The position numbers and the translations under genes are program-made. The notes beneath the pieces were generated by a model. The model was not told where the DNA came from, searched no databases, and saw only the letters and a list, made by a program, of their open reading frames with translations. Positions 24,875 through 32,229 of a stretch of 35,695 bases of DNA are shown here, one piece after another; the first letter of the stretch is position 1, and every line of letters begins with the position of its first letter. The DNA comes from an uncultured Mycolicibacterium sp. (lineage in GTDB: Bacteria; Actinomycetota; Actinomycetes; Mycobacteriales; Mycobacteriaceae): assembly GCA_945957405.1 (NCBI GenBank), contig CAMFLL010000032.1, positions 1 through 35,695 of the forward strand. The letters are read 5' to 3'.

Positions 24875-26128
24875 GTGCGGACATCCGTACCCGTCATGAC
24901 GTGCGCGCTGGGGGTGGCGCTGGCGCTCATCGGCGTCACGGGCTGCTCGAGCACCGAGTCCGGGTCGGCGGTCAAAGCCGGCACGACGCCCGCGGCCAGC
25001 GTGGCTCCGGGCCAACTCAACACCGGCAGCTATCCGACCACTCCGTCTGCGCCGCTGGGCAATTCCGCCGACGAGCAGGCCGGCCGTCAGGTCGAGGGCC
25101 GCCGGATGGCGGGCTTCGTCGTCGGGCCGTGGCAGGTGGACCCGTCGCTGACCCGGGCCGACACCAACGGGGCGACCCTGATGACGGACTACAAGCATCT
25201 GGTCGCGGTGCGGTACCCGTCCACGATGTATCGCGTGACGAGCGAGTCGATGATCGTCGGCTTCGCTTCCGAGCGCTGGATCGCCGACCCGAAGGTGCCG
25301 ACAAAACTGCGCAATGCGGTGCTGCGGTTCCCCGACGACGTCACCGCCGCGACCGTCGCGCAGGGCTGGACCGACGGAGCCCTGAACATGCTGGTGCGGC
25401 CCGACGACTCGCAGGACCCGGTGCCGGCCGAGCCGATCACGACCATTCCCATCCCCGGCCACCCCGAGGTGACGGGGGTGCTGTTCACGTTCCGCGACGG
25501 CGATCAGACGGTGCGCGAGGTGTCCGTCGCCAGCGGGCATGGTCCCTACGTGCTGGTGCAGACCGCCCGCGCCGCCGACACCCCCGAACACGCCGCCGAC
25601 CTGATCGGGCGCACGCTGGACCTGCAGATCCCGCTGATCGACAGGTTCCAGCCCACCGATGCCGCGCTGATCAGGACACTGCCGCTGGACCCGACAGGTC
25701 TGGTGGCGCGGACCCTGCCGGCCAAAACAGATCCCAGCGCGGTGCGCGACGGCACCTATGACGCCGCCGGCGCGCTGCAGCTGGAACAGGATCCTGTCGG
25801 CACCGGTGAACTGTTCGCCGACGCCGGGGTGGATGTCGTGTCCATCCGCCTCGCCACGGTGTTCCAGGCGCGCGACTCCGCCGGTGCAACGCGGCTGGCA
25901 ACGGGTCTGGTGGCCGCGGCCGAGAAGCAGCCGTCGTCGCAACCCGCGGCGGCGGTGCCTGCACTTCCCGACAGCCGGTGCGTGCTGATGGACGACACGG
26001 GCGGGCTGATCCCGCGCTATCACTGCTTTGCGACCGTCGACCGCTACGTCTTCACCGTCGAGTCGCGGCAATCCGATACGGCCGGCCAGCAGGCCGCCGC
26101 GCAGTACCGCATCCTCTCGGCGGGATGA
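24875..26128 (+). CDS. DUF7373-like lipoprotein
   Basis: A 417-aa lipoprotein starting with GTG 2 nt after the previous stop, so the two are one operon. The signal peptide ends in LIGVTGC (Cys24). A Ser/Thr/Pro linker carries LNTGSYPTTP, then a long domain with repeated features EGRRMAGFVVGPWQVDPSL, YRVTSESMIVGFASERW and PEHAADLIGRTLDLQIPLIDRF, resembling the mycobacterial DUF7373 lipoprotein family as recalled. Two Cys near the end (SRCVLMDD and RYHCFATVDRY) may form a disulfide. It should sit on the outer face of the membrane beside the kinase sensors. No enzymatic motif is recognised. Confidence 0.75.
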   Translation: MRTSVPVMTCALGVALALIGVTGCSSTESGSAVKAGTTPAASVAPGQLNTGSYPTTPSAPLGNSADEQAGRQVEGRRMAGFVVGPWQVDPSLTRADTNGATLMTDYKHLVAVRYPSTMYRVTSESMIVGFASERWIADPKVPTKLRNAVLRFPDDVTAATVAQGWTDGALNMLVRPDDSQDPVPAEPITTIPIPGHPEVTGVLFTFRDGDQTVREVSVASGHGPYVLVQTARAADTPEHAADLIGRTLDLQIPLIDRFQPTDAALIRTLPLDPTGLVARTLPAKTDPSAVRDGTYDAAGALQLEQDPVGTGELFADAGVDVVSIRLATVFQARDSAGATRLATGLVAAAEKQPSSQPAAAVPALPDSRCVLMDDTGGLIPRYHCFATVDRYVFTVESRQSDTAGQQAAAQYRILSAG

Positions 26129-26133
26129 GCACT

Positions 26134-26151
26134 GTCCCCCGATCGGGGGAC
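26134..26151 (+). terminator. hairpin terminator after lipoprotein operon
   Basis: GTCCCCCGA and TCGGGGGAC form an 18-bp perfect palindrome 6 nt after the stop, and GCCGTTTTC follows. It likely ends the transcript of the plus-strand kinase arm. Confidence 0.7.
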
Positions 26152-26279
26152 GCCGTTTTCAACCGCCGGTGGGCCCGGTTGGTCGACATACAACGCTCTT
26201 GTGGTGAGGCATTCTTTATTCATCGCCGGAACACACCGGCCGAGAAACACCAAAAGCCCACTCACACAGGAGAACTCAC

Positions 26280-26489
26280 ATGAACGTCTTGACTCGCCGC
26301 ATCGCTGCCGCCGCCGCCCTCGCCGCCGCCCCCGCCCTGATCGCCCTCGGTGCCGCCACCGCCAGCCAGGCCCAGACCTCGGTCACCAACACCGGCCCGT
26401 CGGTATCCAGCCACCAGGCCTTCCCGCACCAGGACAACTTCCCCCAGCCCGGCACCGCCATCCATCACCACCACCAGAACCACCGCTGA
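26280..26489 (+). CDS. small secreted His-rich protein (69 aa)
   Basis: A 69-aa precursor. AGGAG in CACAGGAGAACTCAC ends 8 nt before the ATG, a strong Shine-Dalgarno. The N-terminus is a Sec-type signal peptide (TRR, then an Ala-rich core, likely cut near ATASQA-QT). The mature part of about 37 residues is TSVTNTGPSVSSHQAF... and ends IHHHHQNHR, giving eight His in its last 25 residues. There is no Cys. Metal (Zn, Cu, Ni) binding is plausible from composition only. It is monocistronic, between two hairpins. I recall similar short proteins in other fast-growing mycobacteria but no function. Confidence 0.75.
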   Translation: MNVLTRRIAAAAALAAAPALIALGAATASQAQTSVTNTGPSVSSHQAFPHQDNFPQPGTAIHHHHQNHR

Positions 26490-26506
26490 TTCGCTGAACC
26501 CCTGCC

Positions 26507-26537
26507 AGAGCCCGGACGCCCCCCGCGTCCGGGCTCT
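26507..26537 (+). terminator. hairpin terminator after the His-rich gene
   Basis: AGAGCCCGGACGC (26507-26519) and GCGTCCGGGCTCT (26525-26537) form a perfect 13-bp stem with a CCCCC loop. No T-run follows, as often in mycobacteria. Confidence 0.8.
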
Positions 26538-26570
26538 CGCCATTCCGGCGCGGGGCTGCACCGACGTCGT

Positions 26571-26576
26571 TATCGT
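26571..26576 (+). promoter_or_regulatory. -10 element TATCGT before the molybdenum oxidoreductase
   Basis: TATCGT fits TANNNT and ends 8 nt before the ATG at 26585. No Shine-Dalgarno exists, so a leaderless or nearly leaderless mRNA is likely. Confidence 0.45.
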
Positions 26577-26584
26577 GCGTAGAC

Positions 26585-28858
26585 ATGACCGCAAATCTGT
26601 CTACTGACCTTGCGCCGACGGGCGCCGACGGCAGGCACCTCTACACCTGTCCGTTGTGTGAAGCGATGTGCGGGTTGGAGATTCAGGTCGCCGACGGACA
26701 CGTCGCCGGAGTCCGCGGTAACCGCGAGGACACCTGGAGTCGCGGTCACCTCTGCCCCAAGGGCGCATCTTTGGGTGCGCTGCACGAGGATCCCGACCGG
26801 ATCAGGCGCCCGATGATCAAAGTCGACGGTGAATGGCAGGAGGTCAGTTGGCGGCGGGCATTCGAGCGGTGCACAGAACTGCTGGCGCCGGTCATCGAGA
26901 AACACGGGATCGGCGCCGTTACCGCCTACACCGGTAACCCGCTGGCGCACTCCTTCTCGCTGGGCCGCTACACCGGGGTGCTGCTGGGCATGTCCGGTAT
27001 CCCGATCAGCTATTCACCGGGAACCGTCGACCAGTGGCCGAAAAACCTGTCGTCGCACCTGATGTACGGCGGCTGGTGGTCATTTCCGGTGCCCGATATC
27101 GAGCGCACGGACCTGCTGGTCGTGATGGGCGCCAACCCGGCGTCGTCGCAGGGTTCGCTGCTGGCGGCGCCCGACGTGATGGGCATCATCGGCGATATCC
27201 GCCGCCGCGGGAAGGTGATCGTCATCGACCCCGTGCGTACCGCGACGGCCGCCAAGGCCGACGAATGGCTGCCGATCACGCCGGGTACCGACGCCGCGCT
27301 GCTGCTGGCTGTGGTGCACACCCTGTTCGAAGAGGGTCTGGTGAGGTTGGGTCACCTCACCGACCACCTCGACGGCGTGGACACCGTGCGTGACATCGCG
27401 GCGCAGTGGCCCCCGGACCGGGTGGCCGAGGCGACCGGAATCTCCGCCGACCGGATCCGTGTGCTGGCACGCGAGCTCGCCGCCACTGAGCGCGCTGTGG
27501 TGTACGGCCGAATCGGGCTGTGCAATCAGGAGTTCGGCAGCCTCGCCAGCTGGCTGGTCGATGTGGTGAACATCCTCAGCGGCCATTTCGATGTGCCCGG
27601 CGGCTCGATGTTCCCGCGTGCAGCGGCATGGTCGGTGACCGTCCAGCCGATCCCCGGACTCGAGGACGGCGCGCCTGAATTCGGCCGATTCACGACGCGG
27701 GTTCGCGGGGCGCGGGAGGTGCTTGGCCAGGTGCCGGTGTCATGTCTGGCCGAGGAGATCGCGACGCCAGGCGAAGGCCAGCTCAAGGCCCTGATCACCG
27801 TCGCGGGCAACCCGGTGCTGTCGACGCCTGCCGGACACCGGCTGGACGAGGTGCTGCCGCAGCTCGACGCGATGATCTCGGTCGATCTGTGGCTCAACGA
27901 GACCACGCGGCACGCCGATGTGATCCTGCCCGGGCTCTCACCGCTGGAGCAGCCGCATCACGACGACCTGATCCTGCAGTTCGCGATCAACAGTGTCGCG
28001 AACTACTCGCAACCGGTGTTCGCGCCGGAAGATCCCGACCGGCCCGAGGAGTGGGAGATCCTGATCAGGCTCACCGGCCTGTGCGTCGGCATGCCCGCCG
28101 AGGATGTCGACGTGGCCGCGATCGACGACGGATTCTTCGACTACATGTGTTTCACGCAGGGACTCGATGGCGCTTCGATCCGCGCGCGTTACGACCACGG
28201 CGGGCCCGAACGCATCCTGGATCTGACACTGCGTACCGGACCGTTCGGTGACCGGTACGGCGAGAACCCGGACGGCATCACGTTGGAGAAGCTGAAGGCG
28301 CAACCCAACGGTGTGAACTTCGGGCCGATGGTGGCTCGGGTACCCCAGGTGCTCGGCACGAGCGACAAGAAGATCCGACTGGCCCCGCAGTATCTGCTGG
28401 ACGACCTGCCGCGCCTGGCCCGTCGGATCGAGCGCGCCCCCGACGAATTGGTGTTGGTGAGCAGGCGCCACCTGCGGTCCAACAATTCGTGGCTGCACAA
28501 CGTGCAGGCGCTGATGAAAGGAAAGGACCGGTGCACGCTGCTGATCCACGCTGACGATGCCGCGCGGCGCGGACTCAGCGACGGCGACATCGTCGCAGTG
28601 GCGTCGGCCGGCGGTGAGATCGTGGTGGCGATCGAGATCACCGACGCGATCAAGCCCGGCGTGGTATCGATGCCGCACGGCTGGGGTCACGGGAAACCCG
28701 GCACCAGATTGGCGGTGGCCAATGGCACGCCGGGCGTCAACTCGAATGTGTTGTCGCCGCCGGAGTTCCTCGATGAGCCGTCGGGCAACGGTGCGCTGAA
28801 CGGCATCCCGGTGACGATCCGGCCGAGGGACGAGGCCGGTGAGGAGCGGGATGATTGA
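26585..28858 (+). CDS. molybdopterin-dependent oxidoreductase (Rv0197-like)
   Basis: A 757-aa member of the BisC/formate dehydrogenase-DMSO reductase superfamily. An N-terminal 4Fe-4S motif C22-x2-C25-x3-C29-x27-C57 (CPLCEAMC ... HLCPKG) is followed by bis-MGD-binding domains with MGANPASSQGSL, VIDPVRTATAAKADEW, ITPGTDAALLLA, GNPVLSTPAGHRLDE and the C-terminal dinucleotide-binding domain (VLVSRRHLRSNNSWLHN, VSMPHGWGHG). There is no Tat signal, so it is probably cytoplasmic. Substrate is unknown. Length and architecture match what I recall for M. tuberculosis Rv0197. The 3' end lies within a local sequence duplication. Confidence 0.92.
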   Translation: MTANLSTDLAPTGADGRHLYTCPLCEAMCGLEIQVADGHVAGVRGNREDTWSRGHLCPKGASLGALHEDPDRIRRPMIKVDGEWQEVSWRRAFERCTELLAPVIEKHGIGAVTAYTGNPLAHSFSLGRYTGVLLGMSGIPISYSPGTVDQWPKNLSSHLMYGGWWSFPVPDIERTDLLVVMGANPASSQGSLLAAPDVMGIIGDIRRRGKVIVIDPVRTATAAKADEWLPITPGTDAALLLAVVHTLFEEGLVRLGHLTDHLDGVDTVRDIAAQWPPDRVAEATGISADRIRVLARELAATERAVVYGRIGLCNQEFGSLASWLVDVVNILSGHFDVPGGSMFPRAAAWSVTVQPIPGLEDGAPEFGRFTTRVRGAREVLGQVPVSCLAEEIATPGEGQLKALITVAGNPVLSTPAGHRLDEVLPQLDAMISVDLWLNETTRHADVILPGLSPLEQPHHDDLILQFAINSVANYSQPVFAPEDPDRPEEWEILIRLTGLCVGMPAEDVDVAAIDDGFFDYMCFTQGLDGASIRARYDHGGPERILDLTLRTGPFGDRYGENPDGITLEKLKAQPNGVNFGPMVARVPQVLGTSDKKIRLAPQYLLDDLPRLARRIERAPDELVLVSRRHLRSNNSWLHNVQALMKGKDRCTLLIHADDAARRGLSDGDIVAVASAGGEIVVAIEITDAIKPGVVSMPHGWGHGKPGTRLAVANGTPGVNSNVLSPPEFLDEPSGNGALNGIPVTIRPRDEAGEERDD

Positions 28859-28938
28859 GCCGAGCCCGGTGAGGAGCGGGATGATTGAGCCGAGCCCGGT
28901 GACGATCCGGCCGAGGGACGAGCCCGGTGAGGAGCGGG
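28807..28938. repeat. nested duplication at the 3' end of the oxidoreductase gene
   Basis: A 44-bp block at 28807-28850 recurs at 28895-28938 with one mismatch (28835 G against 28923 C). Between them a 30-bp unit (28835-28864) is repeated in tandem at 28865-28894, differing only at its first base. The gene's TGA (28856-28858) lies in the first 30-mer. The pattern looks like replication slippage followed by unequal exchange. It fills the 82-bp gap before the convergent rhodanese gene. Confidence 0.9.
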
Positions 28939-28940
28939 GA

Positions 28941-29783
28941 TCAACCGGGGTCGGGGCCGGTGGCGACGGGCCGGTCGCTGTTCGACCACTCCGACCATGA
29001 GCCGGGGTAGAGCGCCGCGTCGTATCCGGCGACGGCCAGCGCGGCGATCTGGTGGGTGGCCGTCACACCCGAGCCGCAGTAGACCGCGACGGGATGCGTG
29101 CCGGCGCCGAGCGCTTCGAAGCGTGCGCGCAACTCCGCGGCCGGTCGGAACACCCCCGCGGCAGTGAGATTCTCGGCGGTGGGCGCCGATACCGCACCGG
29201 GCACATGGCCGGCCTTGGGGTCCAGCGGCTCCTCGTCCCCGCGGTAGCGCGCGGCGGCCCGGGCATCGAGGACCACCGCATCCGACGAGATGGCTTGAGC
29301 CGCAACGGCACCCGCATCGACAGCGGGCATTGCTGCCAGACTGCTGATGGTCACCGAACCCGGCGGGGGAGCCGGGATGTCGGTCGCGGTCGGGTGGCCC
29401 TGCGCCTGCCAGGCCGCCCACGCGCCGTCGAGCAGTCGAACCCCGGACATGCCACCCGCCCGCAGCAGCCACCACGCCCGCGCCGCGGCCTGCAGGTTCC
29501 AATTGTCGTAGACCACCACGTCGTCGCCGTCCTCGAGACCCCACCGGCGGGCCGCCGCCTGCAGCGCCGGTGCGGTCGGTAGGGGATGGCGGCCCCGACC
29601 CGACTGGGTGTGGTCGGACAGGTCGGCGTCGAGGTCGACGAAGACGGCACCGGGGATATGGCCGGCCAGGTACTCGGGGCGACCGTCGGGCTGTTGGACC
29701 GTCCAGCGCACATCCAAGATACGTGTGGGTGCACCCGTCGAAAGCCGTTCGGCCAGTTCGTCTACTGAGATGAGTACATCCAT
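28941..29783 (-). CDS. thiosulfate/3-mercaptopyruvate sulfurtransferase (tandem rhodanese)
   Basis: A 280-aa two-domain rhodanese (SseA/SseB-like) that transfers sulfane sulfur to a thiophilic acceptor. The N-terminal domain (about 4-130; ILDVRW, GHIPGAVFVDLD) is inactive, with Asp93 in VYDNWN instead of Cys. The C-terminal domain (about 155-275) has the catalytic loop YCGSGVTA with Cys236. The CGSGVT type loop is like mercaptopyruvate/thiosulfate sulfurtransferases. AGGAGGAG is about 8 nt before the ATG and is built partly from the upstream gene's TAG stop, giving strong translational coupling. It is last in the EVE-thioesterase-rhodanese operon. Confidence 0.93.
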   Translation of the reverse strand: MDVLISVDELAERLSTGAPTRILDVRWTVQQPDGRPEYLAGHIPGAVFVDLDADLSDHTQSGRGRHPLPTAPALQAAARRWGLEDGDDVVVYDNWNLQAAARAWWLLRAGGMSGVRLLDGAWAAWQAQGHPTATDIPAPPPGSVTISSLAAMPAVDAGAVAAQAISSDAVVLDARAAARYRGDEEPLDPKAGHVPGAVSAPTAENLTAAGVFRPAAELRARFEALGAGTHPVAVYCGSGVTATHQIAALAVAGYDAALYPGSWSEWSNSDRPVATGPDPG

Positions 29784-29796
29784 TGCAGTGCTCCTC

Positions 29797-30639
29797 CTAA
29801 CGGGTCAACCGGGGCGGTCGGAATGCATCGGCCGGCTGGGCCAGTGCGATCGCGATACTGCTGCCGATGGGACCATGCTGATCGAACAGTGTCGCTGACC
29901 CCGATGCGATCCCGTCGAAGGACTGATGGCTGTGCGCCGCCAGACCGATGTGGTCACCCTCGGGGAGTCGGCTCAGCGAGATGGTGAAGTCGGCGTTGAT
30001 GTAGCGCAGCCCATCGGTGCCCCAGTGGGTGAGCGCGCTGGTGACGTCACCGGCGAGCGCCGCGCGGGTGAACGGTGTCACCGGCTCACCGGCGATGAGC
30101 GGCCGCAGCTCACGGACCCAGGCGAACTTGGGGGCGGGCGTACCCTGCCACTCGATCGTGGTTCCGCCCAATGTGCCTGCGGTCCAGTCGCTCCCGTAGG
30201 CCCAGAGTAGGAACGGCATGTCGGGAAGCAGGTTTGCGTCGTCGACGGGTAGTGGTGGCATCGGCGCCGGGGCTGACCACACCTCGCCCGGCGGGTGTTC
30301 ACCGCGGCGCAGAAAGACTGCACTGGCACGGGCCGCGGTCGCACCGTCCTGGACGATCTCGGCGTCTACCACCCGGATCCGCTTGCCTTCGCGGCGGACC
30401 GCGGTGTGCACGACTACCGCGTTCATGAACGTGGGCCTCAGCAGGTCGACGGTCAAACGTGCCGGTTGCAGGTCGGGATCGCCCCCGGCACGTTCTACCG
30501 CCCGACCCAGCAGACCACCGACGATGTGACCGCTGACGGTGGCGCCCCACGGCCCCTGCGCCAGCGGGCCGGGAACGTACGTGTCTCCGTCGACAGTGAA
30601 GAACGGCTCTGTGATGTCCTGCGCATCCACCGCGCTCAC
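29797..30639 (-). CDS. acyl-CoA thioesterase-like double hotdog protein
   Basis: A 280-aa TesB-like thioesterase-family protein with two hotdog domains. The first (about 10-125) shows GPLAQGPWGATVSGHIVGGLLGRAVE and RLTVDLLRPTFM; the second (about 140-270) shows AWVRELRPLIAGEPVTPF and SALTHWGTDGLRYINADFTISLSRLPEGD, and ends in FDQHGPIGSSIAIALAQ. Such proteins hydrolyse acyl-CoA thioesters; substrate is not predictable. The start is GTG, 8 nt after the EVE-gene stop, without a Shine-Dalgarno, so coupled translation is likely. An association with lipid or sterol degradation is suggested by the KstR-like operator at the operon's upstream end. Confidence 0.88.
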   Translation of the reverse strand: MSAVDAQDITEPFFTVDGDTYVPGPLAQGPWGATVSGHIVGGLLGRAVERAGGDPDLQPARLTVDLLRPTFMNAVVVHTAVRREGKRIRVVDAEIVQDGATAARASAVFLRRGEHPPGEVWSAPAPMPPLPVDDANLLPDMPFLLWAYGSDWTAGTLGGTTIEWQGTPAPKFAWVRELRPLIAGEPVTPFTRAALAGDVTSALTHWGTDGLRYINADFTISLSRLPEGDHIGLAAHSHQSFDGIASGSATLFDQHGPIGSSIAIALAQPADAFRPPRLTR

Positions 30640-30647
30640 GATACGGC

Positions 30648-31076
30648 TCAGGCCGCGAGGTGCTCCGTCATGGCTGAGCGGATGACCTCGAAATCGGATT
30701 CAGGAATCCGGAAGAGTCCGAACCGGAACCGAAAACCCCAGCGCTTCTTGTCGGGGATGAACTCGAGATGCTCGATGAGCGGGCGGATGGGGGTCTCGGT
30801 GCAGTCGACGAAATCCACGTTGCGCCGGAACGGCTGGAACTCCGGCGTCATCTCGACCTGATAAGGCACATCGTCGGTGACTCTGCCGAGCGCGGTGAAC
30901 GCCTGCAGTGGCGCGCCATCGGGGTAGTCCAGTCGGGGCGAGTAGAAGGCGATCCAGTCGCCCCGATCGAGCCTGCGCAGTAGGTCGGGTTTGCCGTGGT
31001 CGGCCTGGGTGAAACCGCCGGCAACGCCGCGGAGCACATGCTCGCGGCTGATGGTGTTTATCCATGTGCTGGTCAT
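30648..31076 (-). CDS. EVE-domain protein (UPF0310 family)
   Basis: A 142-aa single EVE (PUA-like) domain. Hallmarks: WINTISREHVLRG, GFTQADHGKPDLLRRL, GDWIAFYSPR, LQAFTALGRV and the C-terminal KKRWGFRFRFGLFRI ... DFEVI. EVE domains bind modified bases in nucleic acids (for example modified cytosines), but this small stand-alone subgroup has no proven target. TAGCGT on the minus strand (31089-31084) is 7 nt from the ATG and no Shine-Dalgarno exists, so leaderless translation is likely. It is the first gene of a three-gene operon and divergent from the phosphotransferase gene. Confidence 0.88.
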   Translation of the reverse strand: MTSTWINTISREHVLRGVAGGFTQADHGKPDLLRRLDRGDWIAFYSPRLDYPDGAPLQAFTALGRVTDDVPYQVEMTPEFQPFRRNVDFVDCTETPIRPLIEHLEFIPDKKRWGFRFRFGLFRIPESDFEVIRSAMTEHLAA

Positions 31077-31127
31077 GGTGGCGACGCTAGACCCGGGTAC
31101 CGACAGACATGAGCGACCGGCACAAAC

Positions 31128-31141
31128 CAGAACGTGTTCTA
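31128..31141. promoter_or_regulatory. KstR-type operator CAGAACGTGTTCTA
   Basis: It matches the published KstR consensus TNNAACNNGTTNNA at all defined positions except the first T (here C). The arms AGAAC and GTTCT are perfect. KstR represses sterol-catabolism genes in actinobacteria and is released by a cholestenoyl-CoA metabolite. The site overlaps TAATTT (31140-31145), the probable -10 of the phosphotransferase gene, and lies 52 bp upstream of the EVE gene. Confidence 0.65.
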
Positions 31142-31161
31142 ATTTCGCCTAGGAGGTGCCG

Positions 31162-32229
31162 ATGACCACTACAGCCATTCCCGTCGGTCCCGATGACGTC
31201 ACCGCCGCATGGTTGACCGGTGTGCTCGGCACCGAAGTCACCACGGCCACCGTCACGCCGGTGGGCACGGGGCAGACGGGCGCCACCTACCGGGTGGTCC
31301 CCACCTACGCGGCCGATCCCGAGGACTGGCCCGAAACGCTCGTCGTCAAGCTGCCGTCCCAGGACGAGGCGGTCCGCGAACGGGTGGCCTTGGGCTACCG
31401 CTCCGAATACGCCTTCTATACCGAGGTCGCCGACACCCTTGCGGTGCCGCTGCCACGCCGCTATTACTGCGAAATCGACCGAGACGGTGCTGATTTCGTG
31501 CTGCTGATGGGCGATCTGGCCCCGGCCGAACAGGCTGATCAGCTCAGGGGCTGCACCCTCGCCGAGGCCGAGCTGGCGGTGAGGGCGCTGGCAGGCCTCC
31601 ACGGTCCCCGGTGGTGCGACCCGGCGTGGCTGAGTTTCACCGGCGCGACCATGCCGCGCGCGGACCGCGACTTCGCCAGGGGGATGGGTGATCTGGCGAG
31701 GATGGCCGCAGATACGACGATCGGCAAGTTGGGTGACCGGATGGCAGCCCGGGACCGCAACACCCTGCTGGAAGCGGCCGGGCTGATCGAGGACTGGCTG
31801 TTGATGGAACCCGACCGGTTCTGCCTGCTGCACGGGGACTTCCGGGCGGACAATCTGTTGTTCGATCCGGCTCGGACCGCCGTCACTGTGGTCGACTGGC
31901 AGACGTTGACGGTCGGTCTACCGGCGCGCGACCTCGCCTACTTCACCGCGACCAGCCTGTCCCCTGACGAGCGGGCCGACGTCGAGCAGAATCTGGTGAC
32001 CGTCTACCACCACGCCCTGCGATCACACGGCGTCACGGCGTACGATCGTGAAACCTGTTGGCGCGACTACCGACTCGGCGTACTGCAGGCACCCTTGATC
32101 ACCACCTTCGGGTTCGCCTTCGCCGCGGAGACCGAGCGCGGCGGCGACATGGTGCTGGCGATGCTCGAACGCGGATGCCGTGCGATCAGGGAATTGGGCA
32201 CCCTCGACCTGATCCGGTCAGTGCGGTAG
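31162..32229 (+). CDS. aminoglycoside-phosphotransferase-like kinase
   Basis: A 355-aa APH/choline-kinase-fold protein. Lys63 in LVVKLP is the likely nucleotide-binding Lys. The Brenner-type catalytic loop is LLHGDFRADNLLF (His224, Asp226, Asn231) and the metal-binding Asp245 is in VVDWQT. Such proteins in mycobacteria often sit with acyl-CoA dehydrogenases and steroid genes and may phosphorylate small hydroxylated substrates; antibiotic resistance should not be assumed. AGGAGG (31151-31156) with a 5-nt spacer fixes the ATG at 31162; the GTG two codons earlier overlaps the Shine-Dalgarno. Its 3' end overlaps the convergent XRE gene by 12 nt. Confidence 0.88.
   Translation: MTTTAIPVGPDDVTAAWLTGVLGTEVTTATVTPVGTGQTGATYRVVPTYAADPEDWPETLVVKLPSQDEAVRERVALGYRSEYAFYTEVADTLAVPLPRRYYCEIDRDGADFVLLMGDLAPAEQADQLRGCTLAEAELAVRALAGLHGPRWCDPAWLSFTGATMPRADRDFARGMGDLARMAADTTIGKLGDRMAARDRNTLLEAAGLIEDWLLMEPDRFCLLHGDFRADNLLFDPARTAVTVVDWQTLTVGLPARDLAYFTATSLSPDERADVEQNLVTVYHHALRSHGVTAYDRETCWRDYRLGVLQAPLITTFGFAFAAETERGGDMVLAMLERGCRAIRELGTLDLIRSVR

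Noticed and set aside
24611..26071. 486-codon minus ORF antisense to the lipoproteins
   Set aside because: Shadow frame; both + strand genes have lipoboxes and matching spacing.
31162..32229. Aminoglycoside resistance gene
   Set aside because: Only the general APH fold motifs are present; the KstR-like promoter suggests a metabolic role.
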